From positions 41,017-105,016 of the forward strand of contig NZ_JANQNS010000019.1 of assembly GCF_028279465.1 (NCBI RefSeq): a stretch of 64,000 bases of DNA, in the 5' to 3' direction. How positions within the stretch are numbered: position 1 is the stretch's first letter; each line of letters starts with the position of its first letter. Source of the DNA: Parasphingopyxis sp. Its GTDB lineage: Bacteria > Pseudomonadota > Alphaproteobacteria > Sphingomonadales > Sphingomonadaceae. Position numbers and translations under genes: made by a program. Below, piece after piece: positions 46,080 through 54,198 of the stretch. Under the pieces are notes generated by a model that was not told the DNA's origin, ran no database searches, and was given only the letters and a program-made list of their open reading frames with translations.

Positions 46080-47492
46080 TCACGCCTTTTGCGCCGCCTC
46101 GACTTTCACAAAGGCCAGAAATGCGAGGCCGATGGCGAAGAGTATGGCGATCGATGCCATGCCGATCCGCTGGCTGTTGAACGCCGTCGTGAAGACCTGG
46201 ACGAGCAGCGGGCCGAGCCACACCGTTATCGTACCGGCAATAGCGTACAGCCCGAAAAACTCGCCGGCGCGGCCGGGCGGCGCCAGCGTCACCAGCATCG
46301 TGCGGCTTGAGGAGATGCTCGCCGTCGCGGTCACTGCCAGCACGGCGGCAAGACCGAGATAAACGAGATCGGACAAGTCCTGAAATACGAGCCCCTCCCA
46401 GACCTGATAATTGTCGACCAAGCCGAAGAAGAGCGTCTCGTTGGTGACTGAAAGCTGCAGCGCAAGCACCGCGACCATGCCGAGAATCTCGATAATCAGC
46501 GCCATCTTCACGCCGACCTTATTGTCGAGCCAGCCGCCAACCAGCCCGCCGAGGAAGGCCCAGGCCGACGCGAAAATCGCATAGCCGGTCATTTCCAGAA
46601 ATCCCCAGCCGAGGAACAGCGAGACATAGACCGCACCGAGCGCGAGCAAAGCCGCCATGGCATCGGCGTAGAACATCCGAGCGATCAGGAATTTCATCAG
46701 CTGCGCATATTTCGCCGCCTCACGCACGGTCCGTACGACGCTCTTTGCGCCATCGATCGTCGCCATCGTCCAGCTTGCGCCGGGCCGCCCCGGATCCTTG
46801 GCGTAGGCAAAGAATGGAATGGCGAAGAGCGCGAGCCAGACGGCGCATAGCGGGCCGGCAATGCGCATATGCTCGTAGCGCTCCAGATCGAAGCCGAATT
46901 GCGGCTCGGCAAACGGCCAGCCGATGGACCCGGGCAGCGCGAACAGCCCGACCAGCGCGATGAACATCAGCGTCGCCGCGAGATTGCCGAGACCGAGGCC
47001 CAGCCCGCTGATCATCGGCAGCGCTTCGGGCCGCCCGGCCGCCGGCAGCATCGAATTATGGGTCACCTCGGAATAGGTGTAGCTGACATAGGCGACGACG
47101 AGGATCGCCATCACCATACCGGTCGGCAGGCCCTCCTCGCCCGGAATCGCATACCAGAGCAGCCAGGACATGACGGCGATCGTGCCGAGCATGACGGCGA
47201 GGATCGGCTTGCGCCGCCCACCGCGATCGAGCGCGGCGCCGAGAAAGGGCGCGGTCAGCGCGGCGATCAGCCCGGCCCATTTGGTGACGGAGGCGATGGC
47301 CGCCTGCCCCCGGGCATTGGCCGTCTGCTGCGCGGTTTCGGCGTCCATCCCGTCCAGTTCGCCGCTCGCCAATATATCCGCGCCGACGATATCGCGCGCG
47401 AAATAGGGCGCGAAGATGTAGATGACGATCAGGATATAATAGGGATTGCGCGCCCATTCGAAGATCGCCCAGGCAAAGCCGGTCTTGCCCAT
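46080..47492 (-). CDS. MFS transporter, UMF1/Atg22-like
   Basis: This 470-residue membrane protein has about 12 hydrophobic segments. The start MGKTGFAWAIFEWARNPYY resembles UMF1 proteins, as does the DRGGRRKP loop after the second or third helix. Relatives are proposed amino-acid or small-molecule effluxers. The substrate is unknown. It stands alone on the minus strand, between the molybdopterin oxidoreductase gene and a small lipoprotein gene. Confidence 0.8.
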   Translation of the reverse strand: MGKTGFAWAIFEWARNPYYILIVIYIFAPYFARDIVGADILASGELDGMDAETAQQTANARGQAAIASVTKWAGLIAALTAPFLGAALDRGGRRKPILAVMLGTIAVMSWLLWYAIPGEEGLPTGMVMAILVVAYVSYTYSEVTHNSMLPAAGRPEALPMISGLGLGLGNLAATLMFIALVGLFALPGSIGWPFAEPQFGFDLERYEHMRIAGPLCAVWLALFAIPFFAYAKDPGRPGASWTMATIDGAKSVVRTVREAAKYAQLMKFLIARMFYADAMAALLALGAVYVSLFLGWGFLEMTGYAIFASAWAFLGGLVGGWLDNKVGVKMALIIEILGMVAVLALQLSVTNETLFFGLVDNYQVWEGLVFQDLSDLVYLGLAAVLAVTATASISSSRTMLVTLAPPGRAGEFFGLYAIAGTITVWLGPLLVQVFTTAFNSQRIGMASIAILFAIGLAFLAFVKVEAAQKA

Positions 47493-47577
47493 CGCGCCGC
47501 CTTCACCGTGATGCGCCGCAGGCCGGGCGGCAACTGGCGAGGCTATATCCCCGCCGACCGGCGCTTCGGTCGCTATG

Positions 47578-47778
47578 TCAGCTATCCTCTATAAAATATT
47601 GCCCGTTATGCAGGCAGCGGCGCGGATAGCCCCGGACGACCGGATTGCCGGCCGCGGCGCAGCTGGCGAAATCGGTGACATAGCCGCGCTCAAGCTGCGC
47701 GGCCGTAGGGGTGGTCTGGCACGCGGCGAGCATTAAGAGGCCTGCTGCGCAACTGACGGCAATGGCAAAGTTGGACAT
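47578..47778 (-). CDS. Small predicted lipoprotein
   Basis: This protein has 66 residues from the ATG at 47778, chosen because GGGGG precedes it. A hydrophobic signal ends in the lipobox LMLAAC with Cys20. The mature part has Cys residues in FASCAAAGNP and YPRRCLHNG, a pattern seen in short envelope proteins of unknown function. It would be anchored to a membrane after Lgt processing. No partner is suggested by the context. Confidence 0.7.
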   Translation of the reverse strand: MSNFAIAVSCAAGLLMLAACQTTPTAAQLERGYVTDFASCAAAGNPVVRGYPRRCLHNGQYFIEDS

Positions 47779-47841
47779 ACTGCTACCCCCTTGATCATCG
47801 CCGAGACTGCCGGAGCCTCGCACGATGCAGTCCGATCTGCG

Positions 47842-48423
47842 TCACATCATTTTCGGTGTGCCGAAGACCCGCATGATTTCGGGTTCGAAGCTCTCCAGAC
47901 TATCCACCTCGAAATCGGGATCGAAAGCCGGAGCGTCCCATTCGTCGACGAGCTTGCAAGCGAGCGGATACCAGCTTTTGTCCTTGTGATCCTCGCGCAG
48001 CGTCGTCGACCGCCCAAGATAGTTGTAATAATAGGCGCCTTGGAAATCCTGGTGATATTTGATCACGTTGTAGAGATCGTCGCTCACATAGGGTTTCAGG
48101 ATTTCCGCGGCGATCGCGCCATGATTGGGCACCGACATCGTCTTGCCGATATCGTGGCAGAGCGCGGCCACGACTTCCTCGTCGCTCGCGCCGGAGCGCC
48201 GGGCGAGCGTCGCCGTCATCAGGCTGTGCTGGAGTTGATCGCAACCGAAGCCGAGCGTCAGTTCGCCCAAATCTTCGAGATGCTTGAGAATGCGCTTGGG
48301 CGCATCGCTCTTATAGTGATCCTGATGCTCTTTCGCGATCACCATCCAATGTTCGGGCTTGCCGTCCTGCATCCGGGTAAAGGATTTGGCCGGTGCTTCC
48401 ACTTCGGGTGCCTGGGTTGCCAT
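47842..48423 (-). CDS. HD-domain protein, core paralogue of the sox-operon HD protein
   Basis: This protein has 193 residues from the ATG at 48423 (GGAGAG ribosome-binding site). The ligand set is H66 (LQHSLMTA), H90-D91 (LCHDIGK), H101 (PNHG), H124 ([12 protein letters not shown]) and an Asp near 160 (LVDEWD). The spacing matches the accessory protein at 6987-7568 almost exactly, including the FQG-YYY segment. The family is related to HD oxygenases of the PhnZ type. A role in inositol-like or hydroxy-acid oxidation is possible, but no context supports a substrate. Confidence 0.75.
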   Translation of the reverse strand: MATQAPEVEAPAKSFTRMQDGKPEHWMVIAKEHQDHYKSDAPKRILKHLEDLGELTLGFGCDQLQHSLMTATLARRSGASDEEVVAALCHDIGKTMSVPNHGAIAAEILKPYVSDDLYNVIKYHQDFQGAYYYNYLGRSTTLREDHKDKSWYPLACKLVDEWDAPAFDPDFEVDSLESFEPEIMRVFGTPKMM

Positions 48424-48509
48424 TTTACTCTCTCCCGCGCCGATTGCCGACGGCGCTTTCCGTTTTCGTCCGCCACCATTATGAGGGCAAAAACGCAAGG
48501 GGGAAAGCC

Positions 48510-49406
48510 TTGGACTTTCTGGCACCGATACTCGCCGCAACACCGACACTGACGAACGACTATCTGAGGTTCGAGGATCTCGGGCTTTCACCGATCGCGC
48601 TCGACCTCGGTTTCTTCCAGCTCAGATGGTACAGCCTCGCCTATATTGCGGGCATCATCGTCGGCTGGTGGTATCTGCTCAAGCTGATCGCCCAGCCCGG
48701 CGCGCCGATGGCCAAGCGCCATGCCGACGATCTCGTCTTCTACGCAACGCTCGGCATCCTGCTCGGCGGGCGGCTCGGCTATGTGATCTTCTACAAGCCT
48801 ATGGAATATCTGGAAAATCCGGCCGATATCATCCGGGTCTGGGACGGCGGGATGTCCTTCCATGGCGGGGTGATCGGGGTCAGCCTTGCTATCCTCTTCA
48901 TGGCCCGCCGGAACAATCTGAGCTGGCTGCGCATCCATGATTATGTCGCCTGTACGATCCCCTTCGGCATATTTTTCGGACGCATGGCGAACTTCGTAAA
49001 CGGCGAGTTATGGGGTCGCGAAACGACGGTGTCCTGGGCGATGCGTTTCGTGGAGGTGCAGAATGGCAATGCCGTGCTGGGTCCGCCCCGGCACCCGAGC
49101 CAGCTCTATCAGGCCGGGCTCGAGGGAATAGGCATTTTTTTGCTGTTCTGGTTCCTGTTCTGGAAGACGGATGCGCGCCGCTACCCAGGCATGCTGGTCG
49201 GCGCGTTCCTGACGAGCCTTGGCGCCGCGCGGTTCATCGTCGAGTTCTTCCGCCAGCCCGACGACCATCTCGGTCTGCTCAGCCTCGGTCTCTCCATGGG
49301 GCAATGGCTCACGATCCCGATGCTGATCGCCGGCATCTGGCTGATCGCGACCGCAAAAGGCCGCGCCGAAACCGTCAAGCCCGTGCCCGCGGCAGATGCC
49401 GACTGA
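48510..49406 (+). CDS. lgt: Prolipoprotein diacylglyceryl transferase
   Basis: This protein has 298 residues when begun at the TTG at 48510, which follows AAGGGGGAAAG at good spacing; no suitable ATG exists nearby. Family marks are [21 protein letters not shown] near 118-124 and [14 protein letters not shown] near 150-163, containing the essential Arg-Asn signature. It transfers diacylglycerol to the lipobox Cys of prelipoproteins in the inner membrane. It overlaps the methyltransferase gene by 11 nt. Confidence 0.92.
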   Translation: MDFLAPILAATPTLTNDYLRFEDLGLSPIALDLGFFQLRWYSLAYIAGIIVGWWYLLKLIAQPGAPMAKRHADDLVFYATLGILLGGRLGYVIFYKPMEYLENPADIIRVWDGGMSFHGGVIGVSLAILFMARRNNLSWLRIHDYVACTIPFGIFFGRMANFVNGELWGRETTVSWAMRFVEVQNGNAVLGPPRHPSQLYQAGLEGIGIFLLFWFLFWKTDARRYPGMLVGAFLTSLGAARFIVEFFRQPDDHLGLLSLGLSMGQWLTIPMLIAGIWLIATAKGRAETVKPVPAADAD

Positions 49407-50448
49407 GGCCAAACCGCTCGCCGAACGGCTGACAAGGCTGATCGCCGCCAACGGGCCGATCTCGCTCGCGCAATATATGGCCGAGGCCAATGCGCATTAT
49501 TATGCAACGCGCGACCCGCTGGGCGCGGACGGCGATTTCGTGACCGCGCCCGAGATCAGCCAGATGTTCGGCGAGCTGGCCGGGCTGTGGCTCGCCGATC
49601 TCTGGACGCGCGCAGGATCGTCACAGAACGCGCACTATGTGGAACTTGGCCCTGGTCGCGGCACGCTAGCCGAGGACGCCCTGAGGGCCATGCGCGCCGC
49701 GCGGTTCGAGCCGCCGATCCATCTGATCGAAACGAGCCCTGTGCTCCGGCAAAATCAGGCGACGCGCCTCCCCACCGCGCGCTGGCATGACGATATCGAC
49801 AGCCTCCCTGAATTGGGCCCATTGCTGGTCGTCGCCAACGAGTTTTTCGATGCGCTGCCGATCCGGCAGGTGATGCGCACCGATGGCGGATGGCATGAGG
49901 TGATGGTCGATTACCGGGACGGGAATTTCACGCCCGTCACATCCGGCCCCGCCCTCGACGATCTCGTGCCCGAACCATTGCGCGACGCGCCAGAGGGCAG
50001 CTTGATCGAGACCTCGCCGGCCATCGAAAGCGCCGCCCGCGCGCTGGCCGAACGCATCGCCAAACAGGGCGGCGGCGCACTGATCGTCGATTATGGCTAT
50101 GAGGGACTCGCGACGGGCGACACGCTGCAGGCCGTATCGCGCCATGCGCATGCCGATATCTTCGCCGAACCGGGCGAACGCGATCTGACGGCCCATGTGA
50201 ATTTTGCCGTATTGGAAACGATCGGACGCTCGGCAGGCGCAACCGTCCACGGTCCGATCGGGCAGGGCCAATGGCTCGAATCGCTCGGCATCGGCGCGCG
50301 GACGGCGGCGCTGGTCAAAGCCGCCCCGCATCGGCAGGCGGAACTCGTCGCGGCCCGCGATCGCCTGACCCGGCCCGATGAAATGGGCACGCTTTTCAAG
50401 GCGCTGGCGATGATCGGTCCGGACTGGCCCGCACCCGCCGCTTTCTGA
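49396..50448 (+). CDS. SAM-dependent methyltransferase, MidA/NDUFAF7 family (DUF185)
   Basis: This 350-residue protein has the MidA-type start [30 protein letters not shown], the SAM motif [10 protein letters not shown] near 82-91 and [13 protein letters not shown] near 144-156. Mitochondrial NDUFAF7 methylates an Arg of a complex I subunit; bacterial members probably act on the equivalent NuoD region. The start lies inside the end of lgt, and pgeF follows by 69 nt. The lgt-MidA-pgeF order is, as I recall, widespread in alphaproteobacteria. Confidence 0.88.
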   Translation: MPTEAKPLAERLTRLIAANGPISLAQYMAEANAHYYATRDPLGADGDFVTAPEISQMFGELAGLWLADLWTRAGSSQNAHYVELGPGRGTLAEDALRAMRAARFEPPIHLIETSPVLRQNQATRLPTARWHDDIDSLPELGPLLVVANEFFDALPIRQVMRTDGGWHEVMVDYRDGNFTPVTSGPALDDLVPEPLRDAPEGSLIETSPAIESAARALAERIAKQGGGALIVDYGYEGLATGDTLQAVSRHAHADIFAEPGERDLTAHVNFAVLETIGRSAGATVHGPIGQGQWLESLGIGARTAALVKAAPHRQAELVAARDRLTRPDEMGTLFKALAMIGPDWPAPAAF

Positions 50449-50517
50449 ATCCGCGCGTTGCAACGGCGGGAAACGCCGCTAAGAAGACCGGCCCGATCCA
50501 TAGCGGGCAGGAGATTC

Positions 50518-51282
50518 ATGGCCGCAAAAATCGAAGTCGTTCGCGCCGAGGCGCTCGATGGCGTCGCCCATGGCTTTCTGACGCGCACGGGCGGCGCATC
50601 CGCGGGTATCTACGAAAGCCTGAATGTCGGGCTGGGATCGGACGATATCAAATCGGATGTCGATACGAATCGGCGGCGCGCCGTCGAAGCCGTTGCGCCC
50701 GATGCGACACTGGTGACGCTGCATCAGGTCCATTCGTCCGATGCGGTCCATGTGACCCATGCCTTCCCGGACGATGACCGGCCCGAGGCCGATGCGATGG
50801 TCACCGATAAACCGGGCCTCGCGCTCGGCATATTGACCGCCGATTGCGCACCGATCCTGCTTGCCGACAAGCATGCCGGCGTGATCGGCGCAGCGCATGC
50901 CGGCTGGAAAGGCGCAATGACGGGTGTCGCCAAATCGGTCGTCGATGCAATGGAGGAACTGGGCGCCGAGCGGAGCCGGATCGCGGCGGCAATCGGCCCG
51001 TGTATCGGGCGCGGTTCTTATGAAGTGGACGATGATTTCCGCAAGCGCTTCGAAACCATCGAACCCGAGAATGAGCAATATTTTCGCGACGGCGCGCCCG
51101 GCCATCATTATTTCGATCTCGAAGCTTATGTCGCGGCTTGGCTCGCCTTTACCGGCGTGCAAACGGTCGAAGCGCTGAGCCTCGACACCTATGCCGATGA
51201 GGACCGTTTCTTCAGCTATCGCCGCGCGACGCACCGGAACGAACCCGATTATGGCCGGCAATTGTCGGTGATCGCGCTGTAA
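50518..51282 (+). CDS. pgeF: Peptidoglycan editing factor PgeF (YfiH, laccase-domain family)
   Basis: This protein has 254 residues from the ATG at 50518 after AGGAG. It has the YfiH/DUF152 metal-site motifs HQVHSSD near 79-85, TADCAPILL near 110-118 and AHAGWKGA near 130-137, with GPCIG near 160. These proteins act on cytosolic muropeptide precursors that carry wrong residues, and relatives show purine nucleoside phosphorylase activity. A strong hairpin follows the stop. Confidence 0.9.
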   Translation: MAAKIEVVRAEALDGVAHGFLTRTGGASAGIYESLNVGLGSDDIKSDVDTNRRRAVEAVAPDATLVTLHQVHSSDAVHVTHAFPDDDRPEADAMVTDKPGLALGILTADCAPILLADKHAGVIGAAHAGWKGAMTGVAKSVVDAMEELGAERSRIAAAIGPCIGRGSYEVDDDFRKRFETIEPENEQYFRDGAPGHHYFDLEAYVAAWLAFTGVQTVEALSLDTYADEDRFFSYRRATHRNEPDYGRQLSVIAL

Positions 51283-51288
51283 GCCTGT

Positions 51289-51312
51289 GCCGTTCGCGCT
51301 TTTGCGAACGGC
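51289..51312 (+). terminator. Nine-base-pair hairpin after pgeF, possible terminator or attenuator
   Basis: GCCGTTCGC (51289-51297) pairs perfectly with GCGAACGGC (51304-51312) around the loop GCTTTT, 6 nt after the pgeF stop. There is no downstream T-tract, so it may act as a transcript stabiliser or a Rho-assisted stop before the transporter gene. Confidence 0.45.
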
Positions 51313-51348
51313 ATGAACAATGGTAGGCGATCGACGACGGAGGGCCGG

Positions 51349-52755
51349 ATGACAGCGAAACGAGCGGGATTTTTCGGCGGCCTGACGCTGTTTACGATCC
51401 TACTGATGCTTCCGGCGCCCAGCGGCATGCCCGTCGAAGCGTGGCGCGTGACCGCACTGGTCGTTCTCATGGCGAGTTGGTGGATGACCGAGGCGCTGCC
51501 GCTGACGGCTACTGCGCTGCTGCCCTTCGTTAGCCTCCCTTTTATGGGTGTGATGACCACCGGCGAGGTAGCGAGCGCCTATTATTCGCCGATATTGTTC
51601 CTGATCCTGGGCGGCGCGTTTCTTGCGCTGGCCATCGAGCGCACCGGGCTCCATCGCCGCCTCGCGCTCGCGATTATCGGACGCGCGGGGAAGACGGCTT
51701 GGGGCCTGCTCTTCGCCTTCATGGCCGCGACGGCGATCCTCTCGATGATCGTATCCAACACCTCGACGACTTTGATCATGGTACCGATTGCCATCGCCGT
51801 ACTGGCGGCGGGCGGCGTGGCAGAGGGCGAGACGAAAGGGTTCGCGGGCGCGCTGCTCATGGGGATCGCCTTTTCGGCATCGATCGGCGGGATCGGGACG
51901 CTCGTCGGTTCGCCGACCAACGCCATCGCCGCGGGCCTCATGAACCGCACCATCGGAACGGAAATCGATTTCCTGACCTGGGCGATGTTCGGCCTGCCGG
52001 TGGTCGCTATCGGCATCCCGCTATGCCTGTTCATCCTTATCCGCATGCAGCGCGTCGGCCGGGCGGCATTCGATACGGCGTCCGCGCAAGCCGCCATCGG
52101 CGATCCTGGAGAATGGTCAGGCGCGGAGAAGCGGCTGATGCCGGTGATCATGCTCGTGGTCGCGGGCTGGGTCGCACTGCCCCTGATCAAGGATTACCTG
52201 CCCGACGGCGCGATCCATGACGGCACGATCGCTATTCTCGGCGGGTTGCTGCTCTTCGTGCTGCCCGACGGCAGCGGACGGCCGATGCTCAACTGGCCGG
52301 AAGCCAATCGCGCACCATGGGACGTGATCATGCTGTTCGGCGGCGGCCTCGCGCTCGCCTCGGGCATCATGGCGTCCGGGCTCGGCGGCTGGCTAGGCGA
52401 GGCGCTGGAGCCGCTTCAGGCAGTGGACGTCATTATCATCGCGCTGGCCGTCACCGCACTCGTCGTGCTCGTCACCGAATTCGCCTCCAATGTCGCGACC
52501 GCCAGCGCCGTCATCCCGGTCGTCGCCGCGCTGATCGTGGCGACCGGGGCGGACCCGATGCTGCTCGCCATGCCTGCCGCGATGGCGGCGAGCTGGGGCT
52601 TCATGCTGCCATCGGGCACCGGGCCCAACGCCATCGCCTGGGCCTCCAATCACATCGCGCTGCCGAGCATGTTGAAATCCGGATTTCTGCTCGATATTTG
52701 CGGTATACCGATGATCGTCCTCGTGACATGGGGCGTAGTCGCTATGGCCGGTTGA
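51349..52755 (+). CDS. SLC13/DASS family anion:sodium symporter
   Basis: This protein has 468 residues from the ATG at 51349 (GGAGGG just upstream); an ATG at 51313 lacks a ribosome-binding site. It has about 11-12 membrane segments and the paired DASS sodium/substrate motifs VSNTSTT near 140 and TEFASNVATA near 380, plus GSPTNAIAAG. The family imports dicarboxylates, tricarboxylates or sulfate with sodium. Specificity is not readable. It precedes the Cys/Met PLP gene by 98 nt. Confidence 0.85.
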   Translation: MTAKRAGFFGGLTLFTILLMLPAPSGMPVEAWRVTALVVLMASWWMTEALPLTATALLPFVSLPFMGVMTTGEVASAYYSPILFLILGGAFLALAIERTGLHRRLALAIIGRAGKTAWGLLFAFMAATAILSMIVSNTSTTLIMVPIAIAVLAAGGVAEGETKGFAGALLMGIAFSASIGGIGTLVGSPTNAIAAGLMNRTIGTEIDFLTWAMFGLPVVAIGIPLCLFILIRMQRVGRAAFDTASAQAAIGDPGEWSGAEKRLMPVIMLVVAGWVALPLIKDYLPDGAIHDGTIAILGGLLLFVLPDGSGRPMLNWPEANRAPWDVIMLFGGGLALASGIMASGLGGWLGEALEPLQAVDVIIIALAVTALVVLVTEFASNVATASAVIPVVAALIVATGADPMLLAMPAAMAASWGFMLPSGTGPNAIAWASNHIALPSMLKSGFLLDICGIPMIVLVTWGVVAMAG

Positions 52756-52811
52756 GGGAGATGCGCGCCTGCGGAGGTTAGGCGCCCGGGCCCCGACCGC
52801 CCGAAAACCGA

Positions 52812-52845
52812 GCTCCTGCCTTCCTGGGAGCGTAAACTGGAAGGC
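52812..52845 (+). promoter_or_regulatory. Possible H-type pseudoknot over the ribosome-binding site
   Basis: Stem 1 is GCTCC (52812-52816) with GGAGC (52827-52831). Its loop segment GCCTTCC (52818-52824) pairs without mismatch with GGAAGGC (52839-52845), giving a seven-base-pair stem 2. The linker GTAAACT spans the stems. The 3' strand of stem 2 contains GGAAGG, 9 nt before the ATG at 52854, so the pseudoknot would hide the ribosome-binding site. It resembles translational riboswitches in layout. It is not an obvious SAM-II, because the first loop is only one nucleotide. Confidence 0.45.
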
Positions 52846-52853
52846 CACTCCGC

Positions 52854-54185
52854 ATGACCGACGGACCCGAAACCAATCCGCGCGACCTCACCGGCACGAC
52901 CCCGCGCCGCAAGCCCAAGCCCGAGATCGAGAAGATCGGCAACCGCAAGCTGAAACCCGCCACGCTGATGATGGGCCATGGCTTCGATCCCGTGCTCTCC
53001 GAAGGCTCGCTCAAGCCGCCCATCTTCCTCACCTCGACCTTTGCATTCGAGAACGCCGCGGCCGGCAAGCGGCATTTCGAGGGGATTACCGGCAAGCGCC
53101 CGGGCGGCGCAGAGGGCCTTGTCTATTCGCGCTTCAACGGGCCGAACCAGGAAATCTGCGAAGACCGGCTCTCGGTCTGGGAAGAGGCCGAGGAAGCGCT
53201 CGTCTTTTCGAGCGGCATGTCGGCCATCGCCACCGTGCTGCTCGCCAACGTCCATCAGGGCGACGTCGTCGTCCATTCCGGCCCGCTCTATGCGGCGACC
53301 GAAACCTTGATCAACCGGGTGCTCGGCCGGTTCGGCATTACCTTTCTCGATTTTCCCGCCGGCGCCAGCCGCGAAGAGGTCGATGCGATCCTCGAAAAAG
53401 CCAAGAGCATGACGACGGGATCGGGCAAGGTCGCGATCGTCTATCTCGAAAGCCCGGCCAACCCGACCAATGCGCTCGTCGATATCGAGATGGTGAAAGA
53501 GGCGCGCGACACGGCCTTTGGCGCAGACGGCCCGCCGATCGCGATGGACAACACGTTCCTCGGACCCTTGTGGCAGCAGCCGCTCAAGCATGGCGCGGAC
53601 ATCACCATCTACAGCCTCACTAAATATGTCGGCGGGCATAGCGATCTCGTCGCGGGCGGCGTGATGGGATCCAAGGCGCATCTCGATCCGATCCGCGCGA
53701 TGCGCAACACAATCGGCACGATCACCGATCCCAACACCGCCTGGATGCTGCTCCGCAGCCTCGAAACGGTCGAACTGCGCATGACACGGGCCGGCGAGAA
53801 TGCCGAAAAGGTCTGCGAATTCCTGCGCGATCATCCCAAAGTCGAAGGCGTCGGCTATCTCGGATTTCTTGAGGAAGGCACAAGCCAGCGCGATATCTAT
53901 GATCGCCACTGTACGGGTGCCGGCTCAACATTCTCGCTGTTCATCAAGGGCGGCGAAGAGGCGAGCTTCCGCTTCCTCGACGCCATGAAGATCGCCAAGC
54001 TCGCCGTCAGCCTCGGCGGCACCGAGACGCTGGCCAGCCACCCGGCGGCGATGACGCACCTGTCCGTGCCCGACGAACGCAAGGCCGCGCTCGGTATCAC
54101 CGATAACCTCGTGCGTATCTCTATCGGCGTGGAAGATGCTGACGACCTGATCGCCGACTTCACACAGGCATTAGCGGAGGTTTAG
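52854..54185 (+). CDS. Cys/Met-metabolism PLP enzyme (cystathionine gamma-synthase family)
   Basis: This 443-residue protein has fold-type I features. PLP Lys lies in YSLTKYVGGHSDLVAGG near 259-275, with the cofactor Asp in AMDNTFLGPLWQQP and the YSRFNGPN segment. The C-terminal SLGGTETLASHPA block is typical of gamma-synthases, gamma-lyases and sulfhydrylases. The N-terminus is about 40 residues longer than in E. coli MetB. Candidate reactions are cystathionine or homocysteine formation, or methionine gamma-lysis. The leader can form a pseudoknot over the ribosome-binding site, which would fit control by a methionine-cycle metabolite. Confidence 0.85.
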   Translation: MTDGPETNPRDLTGTTPRRKPKPEIEKIGNRKLKPATLMMGHGFDPVLSEGSLKPPIFLTSTFAFENAAAGKRHFEGITGKRPGGAEGLVYSRFNGPNQEICEDRLSVWEEAEEALVFSSGMSAIATVLLANVHQGDVVVHSGPLYAATETLINRVLGRFGITFLDFPAGASREEVDAILEKAKSMTTGSGKVAIVYLESPANPTNALVDIEMVKEARDTAFGADGPPIAMDNTFLGPLWQQPLKHGADITIYSLTKYVGGHSDLVAGGVMGSKAHLDPIRAMRNTIGTITDPNTAWMLLRSLETVELRMTRAGENAEKVCEFLRDHPKVEGVGYLGFLEEGTSQRDIYDRHCTGAGSTFSLFIKGGEEASFRFLDAMKIAKLAVSLGGTETLASHPAAMTHLSVPDERKAALGITDNLVRISIGVEDADDLIADFTQALAEV

Positions 54186-54198
54186 GGGCCCAAGCCGG

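Noticed and set aside
52812..52845. SAM-II riboswitch
   Set aside because: The fold is H-type and the gene is in Cys/Met metabolism, but the long first loop that binds SAM in SAM-II is absent. I keep only a generic pseudoknot call.
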